From Xenorhabdus szentirmaii DSM 16338 (GTDB lineage Bacteria > Pseudomonadota > Gammaproteobacteria > Enterobacterales > Enterobacteriaceae), in the NCBI RefSeq assembly GCF_002632585.1, contig NZ_NIBV01000002.1, positions 899,909 to 963,908 on the forward strand: a DNA stretch of 64,000 nucleotides, in the 5' to 3' direction. Shown in pieces: positions 9,852 to 18,909 of this stretch. The position numbers and the translations under genes were made by a program. Below the pieces are notes generated by a model that searched no databases, was not told the origin of the DNA, and worked only from the letters and a program-made list of their open reading frames with translations. How positions within the stretch are numbered: position 1 is the first letter of the stretch; each line of letters begins with the position of its first letter.

Positions 9852-10636
9852 ACCAGGGTTTAAAAATCAACCAACTGACAGCGGGCTATCCGAAACATCC
9901 TGTTATTGAAAATTTGGATGTTAATCCATTGCCACGCGGGAAAATCACAGTCTTACTTGGCCCGAATGGTTGTGGAAAATCCACACTTTTACGTTCATTG
10001 GCAGGTTTGAATAAGGCGAGTGGTGAACTGTTATTGGACGGGCAGGATTTAATGCAAATGAATTTTGCCCAGCGCGCAAAGAATGTGGTTTATTTGCCTC
10101 AGTCATTACCGGCAGGTGTTCACTTGCATGTACTGGAATCCGTCATTGTTGCTCAGCGTGCATCAGGTGGAATACACAATAGTGAAAGTGAACGGGAAGT
10201 CATGGAACTATTGCGTCACCTTGGTATTGAACATTTAGCACTGAGTTATTTGGATCAATTATCGGGTGGGCAAAAACAATTGGTCGGATTGGCGCAATCA
10301 TTAATTCGACGCCCGACACTATTGTTATTAGATGAACCATTAAGTGCCTTAGATTTAAATTATCAATATCACGTTATGGATTTGGTTGCACGTGAAACAC
10401 AAAGACGCAATATTATTACTATTGTTGTTGTTCACGATATCAATATCGCATTACGTCATGCAGATCATGTATTAATGTTGAAAAAAGGTCATTTAATTTC
10501 TCAAGGAAAACCTGAGGAAGTTATTACAGCAAACAGTCTGGCTGAAGTTTATGGTATTAAAGGCCGAATTGAGCGCTGTTCTCAGGGCGTAGCTCAAGTA
10601 TTAATTGATGGCTTGGTGACGGAATTGACGAGTTAA
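9848..10636 (+). CDS. ABC importer ATPase, FecE/BtuD type
   Basis: Cytoplasmic ATP-binding subunit of 262 residues. Walker A is GPNGCGKST (about residues 38-46), the Q-loop lies in VVYLPQSLPAG, the signature is LSGGQKQLVGLAQSL, Walker B is LLLLDEPLSALD, and the switch histidine is in VVVHDINIALRHAD. Translationally coupled to the permease by a four-base overlap. Together the three genes make a complete type II importer; the outer-membrane partner was probably the receptor whose remains lie immediately downstream. Confidence 0.95.
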   Translation: MNQGLKINQLTAGYPKHPVIENLDVNPLPRGKITVLLGPNGCGKSTLLRSLAGLNKASGELLLDGQDLMQMNFAQRAKNVVYLPQSLPAGVHLHVLESVIVAQRASGGIHNSESEREVMELLRHLGIEHLALSYLDQLSGGQKQLVGLAQSLIRRPTLLLLDEPLSALDLNYQYHVMDLVARETQRRNIITIVVVHDINIALRHADHVLMLKKGHLISQGKPEEVITANSLAEVYGIKGRIERCSQGVAQVLIDGLVTELTS

Positions 10637-10698
10637 TATAATAAAAGACATCATTATTTTTATTAATATTAAAGGGTCACCAATTTAATCAATATGAT

Positions 10699-10732
10699 AC
10701 TCCTCAGGGATAATTTATTATTCCTGAGGAGT
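10699..10732. repeat. long hairpin after the ABC operon
   Basis: ACTCCTCAGG and CCTGAGGAGT form a 10-bp perfect stem; the inner bases GATAAT/ATTATT extend it to about 16 bp with a tiny loop. No T-run follows, so it may be an mRNA 3'-end stabiliser or a weak terminator. Confidence 0.5.
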
Positions 10733-10823
10733 ACACCGAGCCTCGATAATCCGGGTTTAATCTTAATCATTCTATTCTGGCTTTTGAAGAATCAGGTTTC
10801 GACAGAACAGGTTGTTTCCATTA

Positions 10824-11333
10824 GCGTCAACTGAACATATTGATATTGTACGAAGACCAGTGCCTTCTGTTTATTTATGGCACTTATGCTATGGGGAAGG
10901 GGAGTCATCAAAATACGATGACCTTATTACCCGTCAAATTCAGAAAACATGGCATGGCAGTTGGCGAGCAGGTACTGCACTGACTGAGGAGCGAGCACAA
11001 AAAATCGGGCAATAGAAAAATGTAGGCAAAGCTCACCTTCGTGGTGTCGGAATGACGGTCAGCTGAGAAGTTGCAGAGAATTTGCCATTATGGACAGACT
11101 ATACTTATAGCGACAACTCCGGGGATAAATCAAAAAGATATATATCATGGAGAACCAACATCAGGAGCGTCACCTTATACTTTTGCTGATCCGGAAATCA
11201 ACATTGCTTTGACAAAAAACTTGTACCGATTGCAGGCACTTATAACATCTTCAATGAGCATGTCACTTCTGAAATCTATGGTGTGGTTTTAAATAATGGC
11301 CGTTATCATATTGGAATTAATTATAATTTTTAA
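10824..11333 (+). pseudogene. decayed TonB-dependent outer-membrane receptor
   Basis: Remnant of a TonB-dependent receptor, broken by frameshifts and a large deletion (about 510 bp left of roughly 2 kb). The plug end is legible over three frames: ASTEHIDIVRRPVPSVY (normally IERIEVVRGPMSSLYG), then IYGTYAMGKG, then LITRQIQKTWHGSWRAGTAL. The barrel terminus is also legible: YTYSDNSGD, PYTFADPEINIALTKN and, after a one-base shift near the A-run at 11213-11220, LVPIAGTYNIFNEHVTSEIY and GRYHIGINYNF with the C-terminal Phe typical of the last strand. In E. coli the receptor gene cirA is beside lysP, so this may be a cirA-like relic or the lost partner of the upstream importer. Confidence 0.85.
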
Positions 11334-11620
11334 TTAATGATTAATATTGTAAGCAATATTAATCATTATACTTAACACAATATAAATCATTTTGCCTTTT
11401 ACTTTATACATCATGGCAGGATGATTTTTTAATGGCAAAGAGTTTAACTTTGTGCTAAAAATTTATCAGATGGTGAACAGTCAATTTGATGCTGTAACAT
11501 CTCAGTATTAATTCAGTAAGGGCCTGTACAATAAGGCTCTGTAGTGTCGTAAAAAATAATAAATTTTTAGTGTCATGACGCTTGCTATTTCTGAACTTGA
11601 AGTGCAAAATGCGTGCACTA
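11334..11620. other. non-coding stretch before plaP leader
   Basis: About 290 AT-rich bases without a credible ORF. It ends at a strong terminator (11621-11660) that no recognised gene explains, so a short transcript such as a small RNA could start within it. No known sRNA family was recognised. Confidence 0.4.
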
Positions 11621-11660
11621 AAAATAACTGATGCGTAAATATGCATCAGTTATTTTTTTT
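11621..11660 (+). terminator. strong rho-independent terminator of unknown transcript
   Basis: Perfect 14-bp stem (AAAATAACTGATGC with GCATCAGTTATTTT) closing an 8-base loop, ending in an 8-T run. It is about 290 bases beyond the end of the TonB receptor relic and 110 bases before the plaP leader ORF, so it ends either the relic's transcript, an unannotated small RNA, or a plaP attenuator. Confidence 0.85.
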
Positions 11661-11769
11661 GCTTGGAATTATTTTTTACAACATAAAGAGGCCGGATTTT
11701 TTCCGGATCGATACTGACCATAAGCAACCATTATATAAGACAGGGGTTGCTGTACTGAGGAATGCAAAT

Positions 11770-11982
11770 ATGGAGCAATTATTCTCTTTTGCGCTTGTGC
11801 CAATTGGCGCACGTTGCTGCAATGATGACTACGGGGCAGGATCCTCTGTCACCTCATCTTCTTCTAATTCTTCTTTCTTTTCTGTCTATAGACAGATGCG
11901 AAGTCTACCCAGTAACTATCGATTAAGTAGTTGTATCAGTACCCCAATCGAAGTTATGGGAGGTTTCGCTCATGTCGCATAA
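11770..11982 (+). CDS. leader ORF overlapping plaP, YoeI-like
   Basis: Small ORF of 70 residues whose last 11 bases overlap the plaP start. Its first residues, MEQLFSFA, resemble MGQFFAYA of E. coli YoeI, the 20-residue peptide encoded just upstream of plaP there, and both end in HVA followed by a stop laid over the plaP ATG. GAGGAA lies seven bases before the ATG. The middle has [10 protein letters not shown] and a serine-rich run (eight Ser in about 15 residues), absent from the short E. coli peptide. Likely role is translational coupling or ribosome-stall control of plaP; this is inferred from position and end similarity. Confidence 0.6.
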   Translation: MEQLFSFALVPIGARCCNDDYGAGSSVTSSSSNSSFFSVYRQMRSLPSNYRLSSCISTPIEVMGGFAHVA

Positions 11983-13354
11983 TACTGCTACCACTTCACT
12001 TGGTATCAACCAAGCTGCCACTGACAACCGTGTACAACTGAGAAGAACACTGACTTTGTTTCAAGTCGTCATGATGGGCCTTGCTTATATGCAGCCAATG
12101 ACTATTTTTGATACATTCGGTATTGTTTCTGGTTTGACCGGCGGGCATGTTGCGACATCTTATGCTATCGCATTGATCGCAATTTTATTTACAGCTTTAA
12201 GTTATGGAAAATTAGTAAAACGTTTTCCTTCGGCGGGGTCTGCCTATACTTACGTACAAAAATCAATGAACCCCCACCTTGGCTTTATGGTAGGTTGGTC
12301 GTCTTTATTGGACTACCTATTAATGCCGATGATTAATGTGTTATTGGCAAAAATTTATCTCCAGGCCCTTTTTCCTGGTATTGATCCTTGGATTTTTGTG
12401 ATTACTTTGACTGCTCTGATGACGATTTTCAATCTGAGTGGCATCAATGTTGTTGCAAATATTAATGGTATTGTTGTGATTGTACAGGTTGCAATCATGG
12501 TGATACTCGTGGGGCTGATGATTCGTGGTGTTTATAATGGAGAAGGCGTCGGAACGCTACTGAGTATTCAGCCATTTACATCAGAAGAAGCACAATTAAT
12601 TCCGATGATTACGGGAGCAACGATACTCTGTTTCTCATTCCTCGGATTTGATGGCATCAGTTCTTTATCTGAAGAAACGCCAAATGCAGGTAAGGTCATT
12701 CCTAAAGCGATTTTCCTGACTGCGTTGATTGGTGGTGTGATTTTCATTTCTGTGTCTTATTTCTTGCAGCTGTATTTTCCTGATATTTCCCGGTTTAAAG
12801 ATCCGGATGCTTCTCAGCCAGAAATTATAATGTATGTTGCAGGTGCATTATTCCAGTATGTTATCCTCATTTTCTCAAGTGTGACGGTGATGGCTTCCGG
12901 CATGGCGGCACACGCAGGTGTATCGCGCTTGCTTTATGTCATGGGGCGTGATGGTGTATTGCCTCCGAGAATATTTGCTTATATTCATCCTAAATGGCGT
13001 ACACCGGCACTTAATGTCATTTTGGTGGGTGTTATTGCTCTCTCAGCGGGTTGGCTAGATCTCGTCAAAGCAACAGCATTGATTAACTTTGGTGCGCTGG
13101 TTGTATTCACATTTGTTAACTGGTCGGTTATTGCGCAATTTTATATTCGCGAGCGTCGCAATGTTACATTAAAAGACTCCATACATTTCTTGATATTGCC
13201 AATGTGTGGTGCGGGAACGGTAGGCGTTCTATGGATGAACCTGGAAGCAAGCTCAATGTGGCTAGGTCTGACTTGGGGCTTAATTGGCCTGATTTACATG
13301 TTCTTCCTAACCCGCCGTTTTACTAAACCAATGCCACAGTTCAGTGAGTCATAA
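11972..13354 (+). CDS. plaP: putrescine importer PlaP
   Basis: Inner-membrane APC-family putrescine/proton symporter of 460 residues with 12 membrane segments. It begins MSHN as in E. coli PlaP and shares [57 protein letters not shown] and [20 protein letters not shown]; these favour PlaP over the related PuuP. PlaP supplies putrescine that induces pili-driven surface motility in E. coli. Its start lies inside the YoeI-like leader ORF, and a terminator follows. Confidence 0.92.
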   Translation: MSHNTATTSLGINQAATDNRVQLRRTLTLFQVVMMGLAYMQPMTIFDTFGIVSGLTGGHVATSYAIALIAILFTALSYGKLVKRFPSAGSAYTYVQKSMNPHLGFMVGWSSLLDYLLMPMINVLLAKIYLQALFPGIDPWIFVITLTALMTIFNLSGINVVANINGIVVIVQVAIMVILVGLMIRGVYNGEGVGTLLSIQPFTSEEAQLIPMITGATILCFSFLGFDGISSLSEETPNAGKVIPKAIFLTALIGGVIFISVSYFLQLYFPDISRFKDPDASQPEIIMYVAGALFQYVILIFSSVTVMASGMAAHAGVSRLLYVMGRDGVLPPRIFAYIHPKWRTPALNVILVGVIALSAGWLDLVKATALINFGALVVFTFVNWSVIAQFYIRERRNVTLKDSIHFLILPMCGAGTVGVLWMNLEASSMWLGLTWGLIGLIYMFFLTRRFTKPMPQFSES

Positions 13355-13418
13355 GGGTTTTATTAAGATAGCTTTCAGGTAGCTAATACAGCGTTATTTG
13401 AAAAAAGATCTTTTACTG

Positions 13419-13444
13419 AACAGCACCTTCGGGTGCTGTTTTTA
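13419..13444 (+). terminator. terminator after plaP
   Basis: Stem AACAGCACC/GGTGCTGTT with a TTCG tetraloop followed by a T-run; a textbook intrinsic terminator. Confidence 0.93.
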
Positions 13445-13574
13445 TTGATAATGAAAAAAGAGTGGAAACAATACAAAAATTACTCAAAGGCATCATATAA
13501 TAAACAACAGCTTTGCAGTGTCTTATTTCATGAAGAGTCGCTTGGTTTGGCTCTAACAAGGTAAGAGAATCACT

Positions 13575-15332
13575 ATGAATGATGCTAAAAATCCTAAAAA
13601 TCAGCAGCTTATTGCTACTCTCACCGATATTGTCGGATCTTCCCACATTCTCACTGAATCACGAAAAACAGAACGTTACCGTAAAGGATTCCGTTCTGGT
13701 CAAGGTGATGCTCTTGCGGTTGTTTTTCCGGGAACGCTGTTGGAACAGTGGAAGGTTTTCAAAGCCTGTGTTAATGCCGATAAAATCATCTTGATGCAGG
13801 CTGCCAATACCGGATTGACGGAAGGCTCGACACCAAATGGCAATGATTATGATCGTGATATCGTCATTATCAATACGTTACGCATGGATAAAATTCAAAT
13901 TCTGCATTCGGTGGATCAGGTTGTTGCATTCTCTGGCAGTACATTATGGAACTTAGAAAAAGTATTAAAACCGTTGGGGCGTGAACCTCATTCAGTCATT
14001 GGTTCATCTTGTATCGGGGCTTCCGTCGTTGGTGGGGTTTGCAATAATTCAGGTGGCTCTTTGGTTCAGCGTGGGCCAGCTTATACTGAAATGGCATTAT
14101 ATGGCCGTGTTAATGAAAACGGAGAAGCTGAGCTGATCAATCATTTGGGGATCGCCTTGGGGGATACCCCGGAAGAGATCTTCACTTGCTTGGAAGAGCA
14201 GCGTTATCGTACCGAAGATATTCAGTGTAGTGACAAATCTGCTTCTGACCATGAATATTCATTGCGTGTCCGGGATGTTGATGCTGATACACCATCACGA
14301 TTCAATGCTGATGAACGCAGGTTGTTTGAAGCTTCTGGCTGTGCAGGCAAGCTGGTTGTTTTTGCTGTTCGGCTTGATACGTTTCCGGCGGGATCTGCTT
14401 CTCAGGTTTTCTATATTGGTACGAATGAAGCCGAGGTTTTGACGGAATTGCGCCGCCATATTTTGACAAATTTCCAGCACTTGCCGGTTGCAGGAGAATA
14501 TATGCACCGGGATGTTTTTGATGTTACTGAAGTGTATGGAAAAGATACGTTTGTCATGATTGATAAATTAGGCACAGAGAAAATGCCTTTGTTTTTCAAT
14601 CTAAAAGGGCGGATGGATGCGGCATTGGCCAAAGTGCCGTTTTTGCCGTCACATTTGACGGATCGTGTCATGCAAGGATTGAGCCGCTTATGGCCCTCGC
14701 ATTTGCCTGAACGTTTGAAAGAATATCGCGAACGTTTTGAGCATCATTTAATGTTGAAAATGTCGGGTGAAGGCATCCAAGAAGCAAATTATTGGTTGGA
14801 AAATTACTTCAAAAAGGCCAATGGTGCTTATTTTGCCTGTACTCCAGAAGAGGGCGCGAAAGCATTTTTACATCGTTTTGCTGCTGCTGGCGCGGCTATT
14901 CGTTATAAAGCGATCTACAGTCATGACGTGGAGGATATTCTGGCATTGGATATCGCGTTGCGGCGCAATGATCGTGAATGGTTCGAATCATTACCTGCTG
15001 AAATCAATGATGCATTAGTGCATCGGTTATATTACGGGCATTTTATGTGTTATGTCTTCCATCAGGATTATATTGTGAAAAAAGGCACAGATGTTCATGA
15101 CCTGAAAGCAAAAATGTTGGAAATACTGAACCAACGCGGAGCCGAGTATCCTGCTGAACATAATGTCGGTCATTTATATCGCGCCAAGCCACAGCTTAAA
15201 CAATTCTATCGAATGACTGACCCGACCAATACCTTAAATCCGGGAATAGGCAAAACGTCGAAACTAAAAAACTGGGCAGAAGAGCGGGGAGAAAAATGTG
15301 GTTGCCAGCACACTGAAAATCAACATAACTAG
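13575..15332 (+). CDS. dld: quinone-dependent D-lactate dehydrogenase
   Basis: FAD flavoprotein on the cytoplasmic face of the inner membrane that oxidises D-lactate to pyruvate and passes electrons to quinone. The 585-residue protein (E. coli 571) has an N-terminal FAD-binding PCMH domain (ANTGLTEGSTPNG, VIGSSCIGASVVGGVCNNSGG), a cap region, a membrane-binding segment rich in Arg and Lys around residues 370-420, and the C-terminal HNVGHLYRAKPQLKQFYRMTDPTNTLNPGIGKTSK. The C-terminal tail carries a Cys-rich end (EKCGCQH). Confidence 0.96.
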   Translation: MNDAKNPKNQQLIATLTDIVGSSHILTESRKTERYRKGFRSGQGDALAVVFPGTLLEQWKVFKACVNADKIILMQAANTGLTEGSTPNGNDYDRDIVIINTLRMDKIQILHSVDQVVAFSGSTLWNLEKVLKPLGREPHSVIGSSCIGASVVGGVCNNSGGSLVQRGPAYTEMALYGRVNENGEAELINHLGIALGDTPEEIFTCLEEQRYRTEDIQCSDKSASDHEYSLRVRDVDADTPSRFNADERRLFEASGCAGKLVVFAVRLDTFPAGSASQVFYIGTNEAEVLTELRRHILTNFQHLPVAGEYMHRDVFDVTEVYGKDTFVMIDKLGTEKMPLFFNLKGRMDAALAKVPFLPSHLTDRVMQGLSRLWPSHLPERLKEYRERFEHHLMLKMSGEGIQEANYWLENYFKKANGAYFACTPEEGAKAFLHRFAAAGAAIRYKAIYSHDVEDILALDIALRRNDREWFESLPAEINDALVHRLYYGHFMCYVFHQDYIVKKGTDVHDLKAKMLEILNQRGAEYPAEHNVGHLYRAKPQLKQFYRMTDPTNTLNPGIGKTSKLKNWAEERGEKCGCQHTENQHN

Positions 15333-15349
15333 CCAATTTGCTATATTCA

Positions 15350-15385
15350 TTGTCATGTTGAAATAACTTGTCATGTTGAAATAAC
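15350..15385. repeat. two perfect tandem 18-bp repeats
   Basis: TTGTCATGTTGAAATAAC is present twice with no spacer, between the convergent dld and sbcB genes. Probably a slippage duplication. Confidence 0.95.
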
Positions 15386-15505
15386 ATGGGGAAAAAAGAT
15401 AGAACGTAGCACAATTTGTCGGAAACTCCCACCCGATGCTGGCATTGGGCGGGAAACATTCATGCATTTGTCTTTTTCTTTTCCAATCTGAAGAAAGGTA
15501 TTTTT

Positions 15506-16936
15506 TTACCCAGTCAGCTGAGCGGCATAGTCAAATAGCGTTTTCAATTGACGACATTTTTCTTCATTAGATTGATTTTCAATAAACAGCCTTTCAATTG
15601 TTGCAATATATTGATTGAGGTTTTCCTGCGTGAAAATATCTTGGCGATAATGCATCCAACGTTGTTGTTCCTCATAATTCAGGGTTGAAGGATAATTTCT
15701 GGCTCGATAACGGAACAATAGCGCTTTAATGCGTGCATCCTGAAATGTTAAATCCAAAGAAGACAGATTTTGGGGGGACGTTTTCCGGATAATTTCCATT
15801 GCTGTTTTATCAGCATCACTGAAAAATCCACTGTATAGCTTAGTATCGACATTATCAGATTCCGGAAATTCTTCTGGATAAGAAAATAGTTCAACGACTT
15901 TTTCCCTGATGTTAGGATGACTGCGCAAGATAGCCAAATTTTGCGCGCACAGATTGAGGTCCAGGCCCACTCGTTCTGCATCTTCCGGCCTTAACGTATT
16001 TTCAGGAGCAATAATCGGGCACTTATTGATATGTACTAACTTAATGGGAACCGGGCTTTGATCCGGGTTTAATTCATCACGACGGGTGTACAGCCGTGCA
16101 TGCAATTCATCCACGCTCAGCTCCAGCAATGGCGACATATCTCCGGCCAGATCACAGGTAATAACTGCATTGCGATTTGTCGGATGCCATGCCAAAGGTG
16201 CTATCAAACTAATATTGCTGCGTAGAGTCCCAAACATACCTGATACATGTACTAAAGGTTTCATTTGAGGAATATCGATTTGATTGCTTATTTTCTGCTT
16301 ATTTCTTAATTGGAAAAAATACTCGAACAGTCGGGGTTGAGCATTTTTAACCAATTTAGCCATTGCGATAGTGGCGTAAACGTCGGACATGGCATCATGG
16401 GCATGGGTATGTTCAATGCCATTCGCTTTTGTCAAATGCTCCAGTTTGAAGCTCGGTAATCCATCTTCGTTTTCTGGCCAGATAATTCCTTCAGGACGCA
16501 GGGCATAGCAGGCACGCAGTACATCAAGCAAATCCCAGCGAGAGTTGCCTTTTTGCCAGCTATAGGCATAGGGATCGTAAAAATTGCGATAAAAGATGTT
16601 ACGGCTGACTTCATCATCAAAGCGGATATTGTTGTACCCAAGAATGCATGTGTTGGGTCTACTAAATGCTTCATGGATCTGACGGGCGAATTCAGCTTCG
16701 TTAACGCCTTTTTGTGAAGCTAACTGTGGTGTTATGCCTGTTATCATGACCGCCTCAGGATTGGGAAGGTAATCATCCGCAGGCGCACAATACACGACTA
16801 AAGGTTCCTCAATGATATTGAAATCACTGTCGGTGCGTACTCCTGCAAATTGAGCGGGGCGATCTAAGGCAGGGTGCGTGCCAAAAGTCTCATAGTCATG
16901 GAAATAAAAACTTGGCTGTTCTTTACTGGTGTTCAA
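15506..16936 (-). CDS. sbcB: exodeoxyribonuclease I
   Basis: Processive 3'-5' single-strand DNA exonuclease acting in mismatch repair and recombination. The 476-residue protein has the DEDDh exonuclease domain first (FHDYETFGTHPALDRPAQFA with the catalytic D and E, LGYNNIRFDDEV, HDAMSDVYATIAMA), then the SH3-like and helical C-terminal exonuclease I domains. It starts at a TTG (16936) in the frame set by homology to E. coli SbcB. It is convergent with dld; the plaP-sbcB neighbourhood is conserved, but E. coli has no dld between them. Confidence 0.96.
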   Translation of the reverse strand: MNTSKEQPSFYFHDYETFGTHPALDRPAQFAGVRTDSDFNIIEEPLVVYCAPADDYLPNPEAVMITGITPQLASQKGVNEAEFARQIHEAFSRPNTCILGYNNIRFDDEVSRNIFYRNFYDPYAYSWQKGNSRWDLLDVLRACYALRPEGIIWPENEDGLPSFKLEHLTKANGIEHTHAHDAMSDVYATIAMAKLVKNAQPRLFEYFFQLRNKQKISNQIDIPQMKPLVHVSGMFGTLRSNISLIAPLAWHPTNRNAVITCDLAGDMSPLLELSVDELHARLYTRRDELNPDQSPVPIKLVHINKCPIIAPENTLRPEDAERVGLDLNLCAQNLAILRSHPNIREKVVELFSYPEEFPESDNVDTKLYSGFFSDADKTAMEIIRKTSPQNLSSLDLTFQDARIKALLFRYRARNYPSTLNYEEQQRWMHYRQDIFTQENLNQYIATIERLFIENQSNEEKCRQLKTLFDYAAQLTG

Positions 16937-16938
16937 CG

Positions 16939-17115
16939 TTACGTTATCTCCGCTAAATCTAATTTAAGGTAAGTATCAAAGAGAAAAATAATGGCTTTTG
17001 GGGATGTTATCCTTTTCACTTTGTCGGCTCGATAACCCGAACCCCACTGGATATAAGTGATGATTTTTACACGGTAATCCCCATTCGGATCAAGCTGAAT
17101 TATCAGGTATATCAC
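16939..17115 (-). other. possible short ORF upstream of sbcB
   Basis: Minus-strand reading frame of about 58 codons from a GTG, with the protein-like stretch DPNGDYRVKIITYIQWGSGY. It lacks a good ribosome site and is not recognised. It could be a gene fragment in a region that otherwise carries phage-type sequence. The rest of the sbcB upstream gap holds only the 17174-17211 inverted repeat. Confidence 0.25.
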
Positions 17116-17173
17116 CTTTATATTTCAATCAACTTGCTGTTTTGGTAGCTATTTGAGCTTTCTTTTGCATAAC

Positions 17174-17211
17174 CTAAAGCACTCGTCATGATGAGATGAC
17201 GAGTGCTTTAG
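17174..17211. repeat. perfect 16-bp inverted repeat
   Basis: CTAAAGCACTCGTCAT and its exact reverse complement are separated by six bases. No T-run follows on either strand. It may form a very stable mRNA hairpin at the 3' end of the phage-type gene at 17271-17804. Confidence 0.8.
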
Positions 17212-17270
17212 TCAAATGGACGTATTTGGAGTATGAATATATGATGGAATGCCTTTTAATCGGATATTTG

Positions 17271-17804
17271 TCATGAAGTTAGAGAAAGTAGCGCATATGC
17301 ATGGATGTTTGCAGCATCTGAGCTAAGGTGGACTAACCCTCTATCCAGCAAACGTAAATCTATGTTGCTGTTATCCCATACGAGTGGATCAATACGATTT
17401 TTAGACAACAGGTCGGGCACATAATATTTTGTACCTTTTAATGGCGGTTTTCTTTCCGGTGCAGGCACATCCCATTCGCCAATGCGAATAACCTGGGGGT
17501 TTGGTTTCAGCCTGAATTCCAGAGTATGGACAAAATTTAAATGTGCAGTGCAGTTTTGCCAGTTTTCACTGGGATCATTACGGTATTGAAACCAACGCCA
17601 GGGTTCATCATGCTCGATTGCCAGTTTTGCATACTCTTCAATTAAAGCTGCGTGTGGATGCGGGTATGCTGCTACTACGCTATCTGAGTGAACAAAAACA
17701 CCATTTATTAAATACTTACCATTACTTTGCTCTGTAAGCTTATAAATTTTATTCTTAACCAAATTGTGCTGGGGGTCATCTTCCCCGATATATTTAACGT
17801 ACAT
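17271..17804 (-). CDS. phage-type hypothetical protein
   Basis: Protein of 177 residues starting MYVKYIGEDDPQHNLVKNKIY. Its middle (WRWFQYRNDPSENWQNCT, then LEFRLKPNP and GEWDVPAPERKPPLKGTKYYVPD) resembles a module I know from hypothetical proteins of enterobacterial prophages; no function is known to me. The ATG at 17804 has GAGGA six bases upstream, better than the ATG at 17810. It lies alone between sbcB and tmaR, with no other phage gene near, so it is probably an orphan acquired gene. Confidence 0.6.
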   Translation of the reverse strand: MYVKYIGEDDPQHNLVKNKIYKLTEQSNGKYLINGVFVHSDSVVAAYPHPHAALIEEYAKLAIEHDEPWRWFQYRNDPSENWQNCTAHLNFVHTLEFRLKPNPQVIRIGEWDVPAPERKPPLKGTKYYVPDLLSKNRIDPLVWDNSNIDLRLLDRGLVHLSSDAANIHAYALLSLTS

Positions 17805-17810
17805 AAGCAT

Positions 17811-18514
17811 TCCTCGGCCTCTGCAATGTTCAACTCATTTTAATTTTCTAGGAAAGGAGCTAGAGGTTAATGAAACCTGTAGTAATCCAAGTTTGGACTC
17901 ATAATTATTGTCCTCTGAACGGTTTTCCAAAGCGTTTAGGCTATTTTCTAAACTTCCCAGATTGTTTTTTAGTCTGGTTGGCGATCGAACAGGTGTGAAA
18001 CAGCTTTTCTGGATCAAGTTGGTTTTGACATTAGATCACGCAGCAGGAGGCTCCACTACTGAGGTTTTACTATGTCAAACTAACCTTGACGGTATTCAAC
18101 TCATATTTTGAAATGATTATCGTCTGATCAACGTTAAAAATGTTACCTAATGTTTCAGCAAGATTTAATAAACCAACTTTGTATTTTACAATGGAAAATG
18201 TTTCAATCCTCTAGATTAAGTTTTTTGGTAAGAGAGATTGGAAATAATGATGTAAATCACAAAATCACGTCTTGTGACACATCATATTCCATTCATGAAG
18301 GGGCTGAATCAGCTGAAAATGGCGCTTAATCTGCTGTAAAAGGCTGACTGAATTTACCCATTTGTAGCCTGTTTACTAAATGAAATGCATAAGATATGTG
18401 TGAATGTCTGATGTTACATCAACAAATTATCGAAACTGACTTGTCTACGCGTTGGTTGAAATTGTATTGTGTGGTTATCATAAAAATTATCGGTCTGATT
18501 AAAAGGTGTAAAAA
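17811..18514. other. 704-bp gap without a recognised gene
   Basis: Frames of up to about 60 codons exist on both strands (17835-18017 minus; 17908-18111 plus) but have no ribosome site or family resemblance. No tRNA or terminator was seen. The stretch is likely derived from lost accessory genes, ending in the tmaR promoter region. Confidence 0.4.
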
Positions 18515-18835
18515 ATGGACAACGCAAATAAACCAACATTCCACAATGTATTGGAGTTTGTGCATATATTTCGTCGTAAAAATAAATTACAACGTGAAAT
18601 TGTAGATAACGAGAAAAAGATCCGAGATAACCAAAAACGGGTTTTGCTGTTGGATAATTTGAGTGACTATATTAAGCCGGGTATGTCAGTTGAAGATATT
18701 CAGGGCATTATCGCGCACATGCGCAGTGATTATGAAGAACGCGTTGATGAATATATCATCAAAAATGCGGAATTATCTAAAGAGCGTCGTGAATTATCCA
18801 AAAAAATCAAGGCGATGGATGGCGGAGTCAAATAA
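18515..18835 (+). CDS. tmaR: TmaR, polar localiser of PTS enzyme I
   Basis: Small coiled-coil protein of 106 residues, formerly YeeX (UPF0265). In E. coli TmaR clusters PTS enzyme I at the cell pole and so modulates sugar uptake. The central region is nearly identical to the E. coli protein ([66 protein letters not shown]). AAGGTG precedes the ATG. A terminator follows directly. Confidence 0.95.
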   Translation: MDNANKPTFHNVLEFVHIFRRKNKLQREIVDNEKKIRDNQKRVLLLDNLSDYIKPGMSVEDIQGIIAHMRSDYEERVDEYIIKNAELSKERRELSKKIKAMDGGVK

Positions 18836-18870
18836 TCCTTATTTATTTTATCTGTATTTAAGCTGATATT

Positions 18871-18897
18871 AACCACGCCAATGGCGTGGTTTTATTT
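18871..18897. terminator. terminator after tmaR
   Basis: Stem AACCACGCC/GGCGTGGTT with a 3-base loop and a TTTTATTTA tail. It lies between the convergent tmaR and SDR genes. Confidence 0.88.
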
Positions 18898-18909
18898 ATG
18901 TGAGGGCAG

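Noticed and set aside
15350-15385. Short direct repeats considered as CRISPR
   Set aside because: Units are tandem without spacers here and at 39031-39078 and 56284-56339; no cas genes are present.
18240-18300. CRP-like site around TGTGACACATCATA before tmaR
   Set aside because: Only one half-site fits; the second half is absent.
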